Of a DNA stretch of 64,000 bases, positions 28,929 to 39,175 are shown in pieces. The stretch comes from Porticoccaceae bacterium (lineage in GTDB: Bacteria; Pseudomonadota; Gammaproteobacteria; Pseudomonadales; Porticoccaceae). The notes beneath the pieces are model-generated. The model had not been told where the DNA came from and did no database searches. It was given only the letters and a program-made list of their open reading frames with translations. A program made the translations under genes and the position numbers. The number at the start of each line of letters is the position of its first letter. Positions within the stretch are counted from its first letter, which is position 1. The stretch covers positions 16,973 to 80,972 of the forward strand of contig JAQWUP010000036.1 of assembly GCA_029242085.1 (NCBI GenBank), given 5' to 3'.

Positions 28929-29687
28929 ATGAAAATTCGACAAATCGCATTGGTCGCCAACGACATAGCATTGGCCAAAGAGACGCTGTTTACACTGCTC
29001 GGCATAAAAGAAGCGCATGTAGACCCAAAAATTATTTCTTTTGGATTGCAAAATGTCGTCATGGCGTTAGGTGACACTTTTTTGGAAGTGGTCTCTCCGG
29101 TGACAAAGGGCACCACTGCAGGCCGGCTCATAGAGCGCCGGAACGGCGACGGGGGTTATATGGTCATTGTTCAGGTTGACGACTTGGTTGAGGAGAGGGC
29201 ACGCCTAGCTGAAACATCTATTCGTATTATTTGGCAGACTGACTCAGAGCGAGCAAAGGCCATACATCTGCACCCCAAGGACGTGCCGGGGGCAATCGCT
29301 TCTTTGGACCAGATGGTCCCGCCAGAAGCCTGGTACTGGGCTGGCACTGAATGGCAGCAGCACAGGGCGCAATGGGTCGCTGATATTTGTGCTGCAGAAA
29401 TTCAATCGGATGATCCAAGTACGACCGCTGAGCAGTGGTCGCTGGCCTATGGACACCCAGTTATCAGCCGGTCGGGAGTACCGACTCTGGTACTGGGAAC
29501 CAGTGAAGTTCGGTTTGTGCCGCTGATGGATCAACGCGGCCCGGGCTTGCGATCGATCGATGTGAACGCCATCGATCTAGCCGCTGTGTTAGAAGCCGCC
29601 GACCAACAAAAATTGCCACGTCAGGGAAATGCAATTAATGTCTGCGGCATCACCATTAATGTCGTAGAAAATGGGTGCATTTGTTAG
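28929..29687 (+). CDS. VOC/glyoxalase-like domain protein
   Basis: MKIRQIALVANDIALAKETLFTLLGI, VVMALGDTFLEVVSPV, AGRLIERRNGDGGYMVIVQVDDL. Confidence 0.82.
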   Translation: MKIRQIALVANDIALAKETLFTLLGIKEAHVDPKIISFGLQNVVMALGDTFLEVVSPVTKGTTAGRLIERRNGDGGYMVIVQVDDLVEERARLAETSIRIIWQTDSERAKAIHLHPKDVPGAIASLDQMVPPEAWYWAGTEWQQHRAQWVADICAAEIQSDDPSTTAEQWSLAYGHPVISRSGVPTLVLGTSEVRFVPLMDQRGPGLRSIDVNAIDLAAVLEAADQQKLPRQGNAINVCGITINVVENGCIC

Positions 29688-29752
29688 GCGGCCGGTTCGA
29701 GACTTTAAATATTAGCGATATACTCGGTCCGAACTAACAACCCCTAGAGATA

Positions 29753-30583
29753 ATGATTATGTCTTTTGAAATCGACACCGGTACCGACCACCTTTTAGCA
29801 ACTTTGAATGATGGCATCTTAACGCTAACGTTGAATCGACCAGAGGCGCGCAACGCGCTGTCTAGAGAATTACTCGGTGCTCTCTCTGAGCAACTCGAGG
29901 TAGCTGAGCAAAATGTCGATGTTCGCTGTATTGTGATTACCGGCGCAGGGACCGCATTCTGTGCAGGTGGTGATGTTAAAAATATGGCTGAACGCAATAA
30001 AACCGGTCGTGACTCAACGCTTGATGAAGCGATTCACCGACAGCGCGTGACTCAACGTGCTACCGCTGGGCGCCTCTACAAGGTTCCCAAGCCAACTCTT
30101 GCTGTTATTCCGGGCGCCGCCGCGGGTGCAGGACTCTCTATAGCTCTTGCCTGTGATATGCGAATGATGTCTAGCAAAGCATTCTTAACCACGGCCTTCG
30201 CCAATGTCGGGTTTTCGGGTGATTATGGTGGCACCCTGTTTATGTCGCAGTTGATTGGTACCTCCAAGACACGAGAGTTGTATTTCTTATCTGAAAGGGT
30301 AAATGCCGAGCAATCCCTGGCACTTGGCCTGACAAACTGGGTGGTAGAGCCGGATGATCTGCAGGCTAAAGCAGCTGAAATCGCCAATCGTTTAGCTAGC
30401 GGGCCGAGTGTAGCGTTTCGCTATATGAAAGAAAATATTAATCGGGCCCACGCGTCGGGCGATGTTGATGACTGCTTGGATCTCGAGGCAACTCACCATG
30501 TCCATTGTGCTGCCACGGAAGACCATAAAAATGCAGTCAAAGCTTTCGTAGAAAAGCGAAACCCGGAATTTAAAGGTCTATGA
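29753..30583 (+). CDS. Enoyl-CoA hydratase/isomerase family protein
   Basis: LTLNRPEARNALSRELL, VITGAGTAFCAGGDVKNM, VIPGAAAGAGLSIALACDMRM. Confidence 0.92.
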   Translation: MIMSFEIDTGTDHLLATLNDGILTLTLNRPEARNALSRELLGALSEQLEVAEQNVDVRCIVITGAGTAFCAGGDVKNMAERNKTGRDSTLDEAIHRQRVTQRATAGRLYKVPKPTLAVIPGAAAGAGLSIALACDMRMMSSKAFLTTAFANVGFSGDYGGTLFMSQLIGTSKTRELYFLSERVNAEQSLALGLTNWVVEPDDLQAKAAEIANRLASGPSVAFRYMKENINRAHASGDVDDCLDLEATHHVHCAATEDHKNAVKAFVEKRNPEFKGL

Positions 30584-32094
30584 AAATCTTCGATAGAACA
30601 AGCGCAGAGCAAATATCCGCTGACAAACAGGAGCAAGAGGGCATCCGTCAGCGCAAGATATCCCTGCGAACTAAATTGTTGTTTGCATCTGGAACAGCGC
30701 AAGAGGCGACGATTACTGCTGGTGGTATCGTTACCGTCATCTATTACAACCAAGTGCTTGGGGTATCGCCCTACTTAACCGGCCTGGCATTTATGCTCGC
30801 TATGTTTTTTGATGCCGTTTCAGACCCCTTGATCGGCACGCTCTCCGATCGGTTAAAAAGTCGATTTGGGCGACGACATCCGTTTATGATTGCTTCGACA
30901 GTACCCTTGGCACTCGGTTTTTATTTTCTCTACCAGCCCCTATCTGGGCTCACTGAAACCGGTCTTTTTATCTGGCTGACTGTGTTTTCAATAGTCTTGA
31001 GGACTGGTCAAACCCTGTATTTGATACCCCACGATGCGCTGGGTGCTGAGTTGACTGATGATTATGATGAACGGTCGTCTATCTTTGGTTACAACGGCGT
31101 GTTACAGATGATTCTTTCGATGATTTTCGCCGGACTGCTCTACTATTTCATCTTTCCAACGACGCCGGAGTACCAAAATGGTTTGATGAACGAGCCGCGA
31201 TACTTTCTGCTGGCAACGGTCGGCACGGTGACCATTATTTTTTCTGTGTTGGTCTGCACTCTGGGCACCATGGACCAGATACCGTTTCTACACAAGGTAG
31301 ATTTTAGTTCAAAATTTATTATCAAGGGATATCTTGGCGAGATAGCCAAGTTATTGAGAAATCCCTCCTACGTAGCTGTGTGTGTCAGCATGATGACGCT
31401 GTTTATTGCATTGGGGATCATCAATATCGTCACGCCCTACGCCTACCTGTATGTTTTTGAGCTCAAGACAGAAGACTTATTTTGGATGGGGATTGCCAAA
31501 CTCCCCGGTGTATTTATTGCGATACCGCTGTTGGCAATTGTAAGTAAAAGGCTAGAAAAAAAGGCTATCTGGATATACACCAACATATTTATGGTGATGA
31601 CGGTTGCGACGCCCTATATATTTAAGATGGCGGACGTTTTTCCGGCACAGGGCTCAGGCTTCGATCTGCTTTTTCTAGTGTCGGGTGTCTTTTTTGGTTT
31701 TTTGTTTTTCCCGATGGCAAGTATCGTGATTGACTCACAACTCAGTGATATTGCCGACGACCATGAATATCGAACTGGCGCACGCTCCGAAGGTGTGGTT
31801 TTTTCGGTTCGAAGTTTTTGCTACAAAGCAACCGGGGGAGTTGGTGGTCTGCTAGCTGGCTTTGGTTTGGAAATCATCAATTTCCCAGACAATGCTGAAG
31901 TAGGTAATCTGGCACCGGACACTCTGATGGGCTTGTTGTTTATGTGTGGTCCGCTCTACTTGGTCGTCTCTGGTCTGGGTATTTTCTGTATGTACTTTTA
32001 TGCATTAGATCGAAAACGTCATGCCCAGTTACTGACTGAGCTTAAAGAACGACGCGTCGCGGTTTCCAACCAAAGAGCAGATTACTCCAAATGA
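30580..32094 (+). CDS. MFS transporter, glycoside-pentoside-hexuronide (GPH) cation symporter-like
   Basis: FDAVSDPLIGTLSDRLKSRFGRRHPFMIASTVPLALGFY, PHDALGAELTDDYDERSSIFGYN; multiple TM segments. Confidence 0.9.
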   Translation: MKIFDRTSAEQISADKQEQEGIRQRKISLRTKLLFASGTAQEATITAGGIVTVIYYNQVLGVSPYLTGLAFMLAMFFDAVSDPLIGTLSDRLKSRFGRRHPFMIASTVPLALGFYFLYQPLSGLTETGLFIWLTVFSIVLRTGQTLYLIPHDALGAELTDDYDERSSIFGYNGVLQMILSMIFAGLLYYFIFPTTPEYQNGLMNEPRYFLLATVGTVTIIFSVLVCTLGTMDQIPFLHKVDFSSKFIIKGYLGEIAKLLRNPSYVAVCVSMMTLFIALGIINIVTPYAYLYVFELKTEDLFWMGIAKLPGVFIAIPLLAIVSKRLEKKAIWIYTNIFMVMTVATPYIFKMADVFPAQGSGFDLLFLVSGVFFGFLFFPMASIVIDSQLSDIADDHEYRTGARSEGVVFSVRSFCYKATGGVGGLLAGFGLEIINFPDNAEVGNLAPDTLMGLLFMCGPLYLVVSGLGIFCMYFYALDRKRHAQLLTELKERRVAVSNQRADYSK

Positions 32095-33818
32095 TGGTCA
32101 ATTCGGTAAAACAAGCGTTCAATAATGCTGTTGAGGTTGTTGCAACCTCTGAGGCGTTATTTGAGCTGGAACAGCGTGAAATACGTGGGGTTGAATTTAC
32201 GACCTTTCGCAATGGCCCCAAGACGCTGCGCGATATTTTGGAATTTTGCAAAAATCATCAAGACGCAGATTTTATCGTGTATGAAAACGAACGTTACAGC
32301 TACGCTGACTTCTATCGGATCACCTCGTTGGTCGCTCTACGCCTGACTCAGCATTATGGCGTCAAGCAGGGGGATAGGGTGGCCCTAGTGATGCGCAATT
32401 CTCCCGAGTATCCGATCTTGTTTATGGCCCTAGCATCTATTGGAGCTCTCGCTGTCTGTATGAATAGCTGGTGGACGTCGGAAGAGCTTGAATACGGGTT
32501 TACCGACAGCGCTGCAAAACTTGTTTTTGCCGATGCCGGTCAGGCGAAAAAACTAGTGCCTTTTGCTGGTCGGCTGGGCCTGCAATCCGTGGTTGTGCGC
32601 GGTGAAGCCGGCGAGAGAGATGCTGACTTCTGGCGACTGATAGGGGTGCCTTCAGATGTCCAACTGCCCAGTGCAGATGTGGAGCCGGATGACGATTTTG
32701 CGATTATGTATACCTCTGGATCCTCCGGTTTTCCCAAAGGCGTCGTTTTGACGCACCGCGGTGCAATTTCTACTATTCAATCTTGGTTGTTTGGTCTGAA
32801 GGTCTCCGCCAGACTTGGCTGGTCACCGGCACCGATGATCGATAAGAACGGAGAGTCATTTCAACCCTGTTCACTGGTAACCGTGCCTTTCTTTCATGTG
32901 TCAGGAACACATCCCGGCATCCTTATGTCGATTTGGCTGGGTATGAAAATGGTGATTTGCCATAAATGGGACCCTGAAAAAGCGGTCGCACTGATTGAAC
33001 GCGAACAGGTCACACGATTTGCAGGTGTACCAACCATGTCAATGGAGCTGATCAACGCAGCCGTCTCAATGGGGGTCACGTTAGACTCGATCCGTAATAT
33101 CGATGCTGGCGGTGCAGGCCGACCTGTAGATCAAGTGGCGACGATTGCAAAAGCGGTACCCCATGCACTGGTCGGCACCGGCTGGGGCATGACGGAAACC
33201 AACGGGATGGGTATCGGTCTTCGCGGAGAGGAATTTTTGGCAAACCCGGGCGTCGCCGGCCGTCTGCAAGCACCGTTGCCGCAGATTAAAATTGTCGATG
33301 AAAATGGCCGAGAGGTGGCAACCGGGAAGGTGGGCGAGCTGGTATTTAAGTGCGTTTCTAATATGCGCTGCTATCTCAATCAACCTGAAGCAACAGCAGA
33401 CGTTCTGCGCAGTGGTTGGCTATATACTGGCGATATGGCTTTTATCGACGATGATGATCTGGTGACTATTGTCGATCGCAAGAAAGATATGATTATCCGC
33501 GGCGGTGAAAATATTTCCTGTGCTGAAGTGCACGCGGCACTGCACGCGCACCCAAGTGTGCTTGAAGCAGCGGTCTTTTCTATACCGGATGAAAGACTCG
33601 GTGAGGCGGTGGGTGCCTGTGTCTATTTGCGTGACGACGATACCGTATCTGAAGCTGAGCTGGTGCAAGCGATGGCACCTCTTATTGCCCGTTACAAACT
33701 GCCCAGCAAGATCTGGTTTCACGAGGGACAACTACCTCGAGTCGGCACAGAAAAAATCGATAAATTAGCGCTGCGCAATAAGTGTTTAAATCTCAGCTTG
33801 GACAAGAGTGATGGTTAA
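32091..33818 (+). CDS. Class I adenylate-forming enzyme / acyl-CoA synthetase
   Basis: IMYTSGSSGFPKGVVLTHRG, GTGWGMTETNGMG, GWLYTGDMAFIDDDDLVTIVDRKKDMIIRGGENI. Confidence 0.92.
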   Translation: MMVNSVKQAFNNAVEVVATSEALFELEQREIRGVEFTTFRNGPKTLRDILEFCKNHQDADFIVYENERYSYADFYRITSLVALRLTQHYGVKQGDRVALVMRNSPEYPILFMALASIGALAVCMNSWWTSEELEYGFTDSAAKLVFADAGQAKKLVPFAGRLGLQSVVVRGEAGERDADFWRLIGVPSDVQLPSADVEPDDDFAIMYTSGSSGFPKGVVLTHRGAISTIQSWLFGLKVSARLGWSPAPMIDKNGESFQPCSLVTVPFFHVSGTHPGILMSIWLGMKMVICHKWDPEKAVALIEREQVTRFAGVPTMSMELINAAVSMGVTLDSIRNIDAGGAGRPVDQVATIAKAVPHALVGTGWGMTETNGMGIGLRGEEFLANPGVAGRLQAPLPQIKIVDENGREVATGKVGELVFKCVSNMRCYLNQPEATADVLRSGWLYTGDMAFIDDDDLVTIVDRKKDMIIRGGENISCAEVHAALHAHPSVLEAAVFSIPDERLGEAVGACVYLRDDDTVSEAELVQAMAPLIARYKLPSKIWFHEGQLPRVGTEKIDKLALRNKCLNLSLDKSDG

Positions 33819-33821
33819 AGA

Positions 33822-34874
33822 ATGAGCACCGGAGATATTCAGGGCTATGACGTACCTGCTGTTGAGCAATGGATAAAGGCACATATACCTAGCCTGACGC
33901 CACCCTTCGATTGGGTTCAACTCGAGGGTGGCCATTCAAATTTGACTTATTTATTGCAGGATCAAAAAGGTTTAAAGGCGGTTGTTCGGCGTCCGCCACT
34001 AGGTAGATTACTTCCCAAAGCTCACGATATGTCCAGAGAGTGGGCATTTATCTCATCGCTGGCTCCAACTGGCTTTCCAGTGCCAGCGGCTCTGGGATTT
34101 TGTGAGGATACCGAGATCACCGGTGCCTGGTTTTATGTCATGGGATTCAAGCAGGGTCGCCCGCTTCACTCGAGAGACGAGACCGAGGTTTGGGTGTCAC
34201 GGGACCAACGTGTAACTCTGGCCCATTCGTTTATCGATACGCTAGCGGATCTTCATACTTTCGACCCAGATACAATCGGTCTAGGTACCCTAGCCAAAAA
34301 AGAGGGCTATGTGGCGCGTCAGATTAAGACTTGGTATCGATCTTGGGAAGCATCCATTGAGCCGGCCAAATACGATGATCCGCGGGCCCATGATCTGAGA
34401 AGCTATTACTTGGATAACACCCCAGCGCAGATCAGAGCGAGTGTGGTCCACGGCGACTACGGTTTTCACAACTGCCTGATTGGCAGTGATGCAACCGTGA
34501 CCGCGGTGGTTGACTGGGAAATCGGCACGCTGGGCGACCCGCTGGCAGATCTCGGTTATTCACTTAAAAGTTGGCCTGAATCTGCCGCCGATATTGCCAG
34601 AACTCCAGATGCCCCGATGGCTGCTGAGGGCCTGCCATTTCGCTGGGAATTGGCCCAACGCTATGCCGAAAGAACCGGCTTATCTGTTCGTGATCTGGAC
34701 TTTTATATCAGTATCAATCACTGGAAAGGCGCGGCAATTATACATGGCGTTTATGCACGCTATCTGGCCGGTCAAAAAAGCACTGAGGGAATCGATCTGG
34801 ATCTGCTGAGGTCGCGTATCACCCTGTCTCTGGATAGGGCCGAAGAGGCTTTAAGTCGTTTCATCGGGTCGTAA
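33822..34874 (+). CDS. Phosphotransferase family protein (APH/ACAD10-11 kinase-like, LvaA-like)
   Basis: LEGGHSNLTYLLQD, VVRRPPLGRLLPKAHDMSREWAFISSL, VHGDYGFHNCLIG, AVVDWEIGTLGDPLADLGY. Confidence 0.88.
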   Translation: MSTGDIQGYDVPAVEQWIKAHIPSLTPPFDWVQLEGGHSNLTYLLQDQKGLKAVVRRPPLGRLLPKAHDMSREWAFISSLAPTGFPVPAALGFCEDTEITGAWFYVMGFKQGRPLHSRDETEVWVSRDQRVTLAHSFIDTLADLHTFDPDTIGLGTLAKKEGYVARQIKTWYRSWEASIEPAKYDDPRAHDLRSYYLDNTPAQIRASVVHGDYGFHNCLIGSDATVTAVVDWEIGTLGDPLADLGYSLKSWPESAADIARTPDAPMAAEGLPFRWELAQRYAERTGLSVRDLDFYISINHWKGAAIIHGVYARYLAGQKSTEGIDLDLLRSRITLSLDRAEEALSRFIGS

Positions 34875-35030
34875 TCTGAACGATACAAAGAGGGGTATTG
34901 AGATGGTTCGCGAATCGATATTACATCAACTGGTGATAGATTGCCCTGCGATGACGGTGATCGCAGAGGTTCGTAATCATCCGGTTTGGCAGTCTTATTT
35001 CGCCAGTGAACTGCGTCGGCGAGGATAAAT

Positions 35031-35924
35031 ATGCTTCCATCAATTATTTGTTTTGGTTCGCTGAATATCGATCATGTCTACCTTGTGCCGCATTTCGCCG
35101 AGCCTGGAGAAACCCTTTCCAGCCACGATTATCAGCAGTTTGTCGGTGGCAAGGGGCTGAATCAGTCGATTGCTCTGGCCCGCGCCGGTGTCGATGTATC
35201 CCATGCGGGTTGTATTGGTAGAGAGGGTGCGGTATTACGACAAACACTCAGGGACAACGGTGTTGCCGTCGAACATGTGATTGAAATAGACGCGCCTAGC
35301 GGTCATGCCATTATTCAGGTGAATGCTGCGGGCGAAAATTGCATTACCCTCCACGGTGGCGCCAACCAATGCGTTGACTTGGATTTTATATCCCGAGTGT
35401 TGTACCCGGTCGGTCAAGGTGATTGGTTGTTGCTTCAAAATGAGATCAATAATATCGCCGCGATCATTGATTGCGCGTCGCAACGACAAATGATGATTGC
35501 CTTTAATCCGGCACCCATGTCGGAGCAGGTCGTACAGTACCCCCTGGAGAAAGTCGATCTGTTAATTCTCAATCAGACGGAGGCCGCTACAATGACCCGA
35601 CACCAGAGAGTCGACGATATCCTCGGGCACTTGCGGCACCACTATCCCGGAATTAAAGTGCTGCTCACCCTGGGTCAGGAAGGCGCTCTATATCAGGATG
35701 CTGAGCAGACCATCAAGGTCGATGCAAGCCCTGCTGAGGCGGCGGATACCACGGCGGCAGGAGATACTTTTATAGGCTATTTTATCGCTGATTTATGCCG
35801 CGGCAGTACCATACAGCAATGTATGGAGATCGCCGCACGTGCCGCGGCCAAATGTGTTGAGCGCCCCGGTGCTGCCAACTCTATCCCGTATCGCACGGAG
35901 ATTGAGGCTCCCAGAAAACAATAG
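35031..35924 (+). CDS. PfkB family carbohydrate kinase (ribokinase-like)
   Basis: PGETLSSHDYQQFVGGKGLNQSIALARAGVDVSHAGCIG; DTTAAGDTFIGYFIADL. Confidence 0.92.
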   Translation: MLPSIICFGSLNIDHVYLVPHFAEPGETLSSHDYQQFVGGKGLNQSIALARAGVDVSHAGCIGREGAVLRQTLRDNGVAVEHVIEIDAPSGHAIIQVNAAGENCITLHGGANQCVDLDFISRVLYPVGQGDWLLLQNEINNIAAIIDCASQRQMMIAFNPAPMSEQVVQYPLEKVDLLILNQTEAATMTRHQRVDDILGHLRHHYPGIKVLLTLGQEGALYQDAEQTIKVDASPAEAADTTAAGDTFIGYFIADLCRGSTIQQCMEIAARAAAKCVERPGAANSIPYRTEIEAPRKQ

Positions 35925-35970
35925 TTACCCGGCCCTTTCTCAGGTTGCCCTATTCAAAGGAGACGAGTTA

Positions 35971-37473
35971 ATGACGATACAAAGTTGGTCTTGGATCTTT
36001 TTTATTATCTACACCATGGGCATGCTGGCGCTAGGACTGTGGGCCAGTCGGCGGGTGAAACACGCGGACGATTATGCCGTAGCACGTCAATCCTATGGCC
36101 CCGTCACTCTCGCATTGGCCTTTGCCGCCACCGGTGCATCCGGTGCCACATTTCTGGGTTTGCCCGGACTCGCCTACTCAAATGGCGTATCAGTTATGTG
36201 GTATGCGTTCTGCTACCCCGTGGGGATTTATCTGGGTATTTTGATCTGCCTGCGTGCGGTAACCCAGTCGGGCAATGCCTTCGGCAGTCGCTCGATTCCG
36301 GAATTTTTAGGTGATCGCTACGGCTCCGACCGCATACGAATTATTGCGGCTTTGATGTCGCTGACCTTGTTCTTTTATCTGGCCGGTCAACTGGTGGCTG
36401 GCTTGGTGATGTTTGAGTCTCTGCTGGGCTTGTCCCAGGGGACTGCACTGGTTATCACGGTCAGTGTTTTAATGTTGTATGTGACCCTCGGTGGGGCACA
36501 TGCGGATATTTTGACTGATAGTGTTCAGGGCGCCGTTATGCTGGTGATTGCCGCCGGTGTCGCGGTGCTATTTGTCGTCGGCTTTGGCGTCGCTGGCGGG
36601 TTGCCGGGAATGATACAGATTCTTGGTGAAATAAACCCGGATAACCTGAGTGTGTTTCATCCGCGAGCACAGATCGTCGGCTCGCCATGGGCTGTGACCG
36701 CCATTATTGTTGCGCATATTCCATTTGGTATGATGCCGCATATAGGTAACAAGCTCTGGGCACTGCGAGATGACTCAGCGCGTCGCCGTTTTCTGATACT
36801 GGCGTTTATTTCAGCGATGGTGCTGCCGGCCATGGCTCTCGGTGGCTTGCTGGCGCGGGTGCACTTGGGCGACAGCTTGCTTGATGAAGGTGCTAATCAG
36901 GTGATTCCTGAGTTATTTGCCAAACTGTTTCCCAGCTGGTTGGCGGGATTGTTGGGTATTGCGGTGTTGTGCGCCGTTATGTCTACGGCGGACGGGTTGG
37001 TAGTTTCGTCGGCACAGGTGGTGGCCAATGATTTATACCGCTGCTCATTGGCAAAATATTGGTCTCCACAGCTCGCGGAGGATGCACTCGATAAACGAGT
37101 ACTTCTGATCAGCCGCTGGGCAACTGTCGCGGTGCTTCTGATCAGTGCCGGTCTGGCGTGGATGTTGTTGAACGTAAATATAGCGCTTTTGGTCTGGATG
37201 GGTATCGGTGGTATCACATCGGCCATGGCTGGGCCACTGATTATAGGCAGTCTGTGGAATGGTGTGACTGAGAAGGGCGCTCTATCTGGCATGCTGACAG
37301 GGTTTATTTGCTTTTCGCTGCTGCACACCCAATCGATACCTGTGAATTGGCTGCTAGAGCAAGGGCCCAACCCCTTCGCCTGCGCGGCGCTCTCAAGTCT
37401 ATCTGGGGTTGCCGTGACAATCCTTATTTCGCAGGTCGCATCTCCACCGCAAGAGCGGCTCAGGGCTTTCTGA
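35971..37473 (+). CDS. Sodium:solute symporter family protein
   Basis: MTIQSWSWIFFIIYTMGMLALGLWASRRVKHADDYAVARQSYGP, GSRSIPEFLGDRYGSDRIR, CAVMSTADGLVVSSAQVVANDLYR. ORF opens at 35839; ATG 35971 preceded by AAAGGAG. Confidence 0.92.
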   Translation: MTIQSWSWIFFIIYTMGMLALGLWASRRVKHADDYAVARQSYGPVTLALAFAATGASGATFLGLPGLAYSNGVSVMWYAFCYPVGIYLGILICLRAVTQSGNAFGSRSIPEFLGDRYGSDRIRIIAALMSLTLFFYLAGQLVAGLVMFESLLGLSQGTALVITVSVLMLYVTLGGAHADILTDSVQGAVMLVIAAGVAVLFVVGFGVAGGLPGMIQILGEINPDNLSVFHPRAQIVGSPWAVTAIIVAHIPFGMMPHIGNKLWALRDDSARRRFLILAFISAMVLPAMALGGLLARVHLGDSLLDEGANQVIPELFAKLFPSWLAGLLGIAVLCAVMSTADGLVVSSAQVVANDLYRCSLAKYWSPQLAEDALDKRVLLISRWATVAVLLISAGLAWMLLNVNIALLVWMGIGGITSAMAGPLIIGSLWNGVTEKGALSGMLTGFICFSLLHTQSIPVNWLLEQGPNPFACAALSSLSGVAVTILISQVASPPQERLRAF

Positions 37474-37554
37474 GAGATGATCGGGAGCAGCTGTGGATCA
37501 ATTAAACGAAATCTGGTTATTCGCGATAAAGCACTCCCGAGTCCGCTGCAGACG

Positions 37555-38271
37555 TTATCGGTAAGTGACTAGAGATTCACTGTGGTAGTCCGGCCTGCAC
37601 TGGAGAAAAGAATAATCATTAAAGCTCGATAGAGATACCTTTTTTCGATTGTATAAAAGGCGTGTAATTGAGGCGTTAATAACTGGTTCATAAAAGTGGT
37701 AGGCGAAGCTACCGTCGAGGCCTAGCACTTGGCTGACAATAGTGGCAATGGTGCCGCCGGATGTGAATAAGCCGATATTTTTACCGCTGCCCTCGCGTCT
37801 GATTAAATCTTGCATGGCCGCTTTGACCTGATCTGAATAGTTGTCCCAGGTTTGCATAGCAGGTATATCGTGGTCACCGGATACCCACAATTGAAATACC
37901 TGTTCCAGAACTTTTTGGTAGCTCTTACTATCGGTTTTGGCCTTTTCCACTAGCCCCGCTGTGGGTGGATTACGCCTGATCAGCTGTGGCAATAAAAACT
38001 TGAACTGTTCATCATTTTTGATCTCGTTTAACCGCGGATCATTGTGAAATGGAATACCCGCAGGTTGGCTCGCAGTGGCGATTTCAGCCGTTTGACGCTG
38101 TCGTTTAAGGGTGCCGCTATACACCGCATCCAGCCTGATACCGCTGTCTGAAAAATAGTCGCTTAAAACTTGCGCCTGACAGCAACCGAGTTGCGAGAGC
38201 TGGTCGTAATCGGCGGAACCAAAGGACGCCTGACCGTGTCGGATTAAAAAAATAGAAGCTATATCCAGCAC
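37555..38271 (-). CDS. Histidine phosphatase (phosphoglycerate mutase-like) family protein
   Basis: IFLIRHGQASFGSADYDQLSQLGCCQAQVL (RHG), VYSGTLKRQRQTAEIA, FTSGGTIATIV. Confidence 0.9.
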   Translation of the reverse strand: MLDIASIFLIRHGQASFGSADYDQLSQLGCCQAQVLSDYFSDSGIRLDAVYSGTLKRQRQTAEIATASQPAGIPFHNDPRLNEIKNDEQFKFLLPQLIRRNPPTAGLVEKAKTDSKSYQKVLEQVFQLWVSGDHDIPAMQTWDNYSDQVKAAMQDLIRREGSGKNIGLFTSGGTIATIVSQVLGLDGSFAYHFYEPVINASITRLLYNRKKVSLSSFNDYSFLQCRPDYHSESLVTYR

Positions 38272-38365
38272 TCCTGAATGTAATACGTTGAGCGATTAGA
38301 GATGGCAGTTTGCACGATATTTGTGCCAATTTTGACTCGACTGCTAGACAGCCAAGCCACAGGCA

Positions 38366-39133
38366 CTAGCGTTTGGAAAACCCCGAAACCCGTTGTGCGG
38401 TGTCTGCAATCTCGTAGTCGGTGGCCAGCTCGTACTGGACACCATCCTCTACGGAGCCAGTTAGCCAATGCTGGTAGAGATCCTTGAAGGCGGCAACTGA
38501 GCCCTCGCTGTTTTCGGCAACTTTGTCGGTTATCTCTTTTACTTTGGCATCTAGTTCGTCGCGAGGCACGGCGTAGTTCGCTAGGCCCCACTCGGCAGCC
38601 TGCACGCCGGTGAATGTGCCCGCGGTAAAAGAGAGCTCTCTGGCCTTGCGCACGCCGACGGCGGATGGCAGTCGAGCGCTCATGGCCCAAGTCGGCCGCA
38701 GACCCCATTTAGCATGGGTATCACCAAATTTGGATTCATTCGCAACCACCAGAAAATCAAGCGACAGGGCCAGCTCTAGAGCCCCGGTGAAACAAAAGCC
38801 ATTGATCTTTCCGATTACCGGCTTAGGCGCATTTTCGATGGTCTTGATCAAGTCCTGAGCTGGCAGGTCGACCACTTCACCAACGTAGCCCTTGGAGATA
38901 TTCCGATCGTCCATCTCTTTCAGATCGAGACCGGCGCAAAACGCGCGGCCCTCGCCTGTTATCACTATCGAGCGAACCTGAGAATCATCGACAGCCGTTT
39001 TGATTGCACGATGAATCTCATTCATCATCACCACCGTCAGAGCGTTCATAGCCTCAGGCCGGTTTAACGTGATCGTTGCCGTAGTATCGGCAGTCTCATA
39101 TTTAATCTGCTTATAAGCCATAATTGTCACCAC
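38366..39133 (-). CDS. Enoyl-CoA hydratase/isomerase family protein
   Basis: ITLNRPEAMNALTVVMMNE, VITGEGRAFCAGLDLKEM, GKINGFCFTGALELALSLDFLV. Confidence 0.92.
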   Translation of the reverse strand: MVTIMAYKQIKYETADTTATITLNRPEAMNALTVVMMNEIHRAIKTAVDDSQVRSIVITGEGRAFCAGLDLKEMDDRNISKGYVGEVVDLPAQDLIKTIENAPKPVIGKINGFCFTGALELALSLDFLVVANESKFGDTHAKWGLRPTWAMSARLPSAVGVRKARELSFTAGTFTGVQAAEWGLANYAVPRDELDAKVKEITDKVAENSEGSVAAFKDLYQHWLTGSVEDGVQYELATDYEIADTAQRVSGFSKR

Positions 39134-39175
39134 TGGGAATCAGGTTGCTAAACTTCAGGTGTCTAAACTCTCGAC

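Noticed and set aside
34904-35029. 42-aa ORF MVRESILHQLVIDCPAMTVIAEVRNHPVWQSYFASELRRRG between the kinase and PfkB genes
   Set aside because: In frame with a plausible start, but too short and not assignable; it does not resemble the expected LvaB-like partner. Left uncalled.
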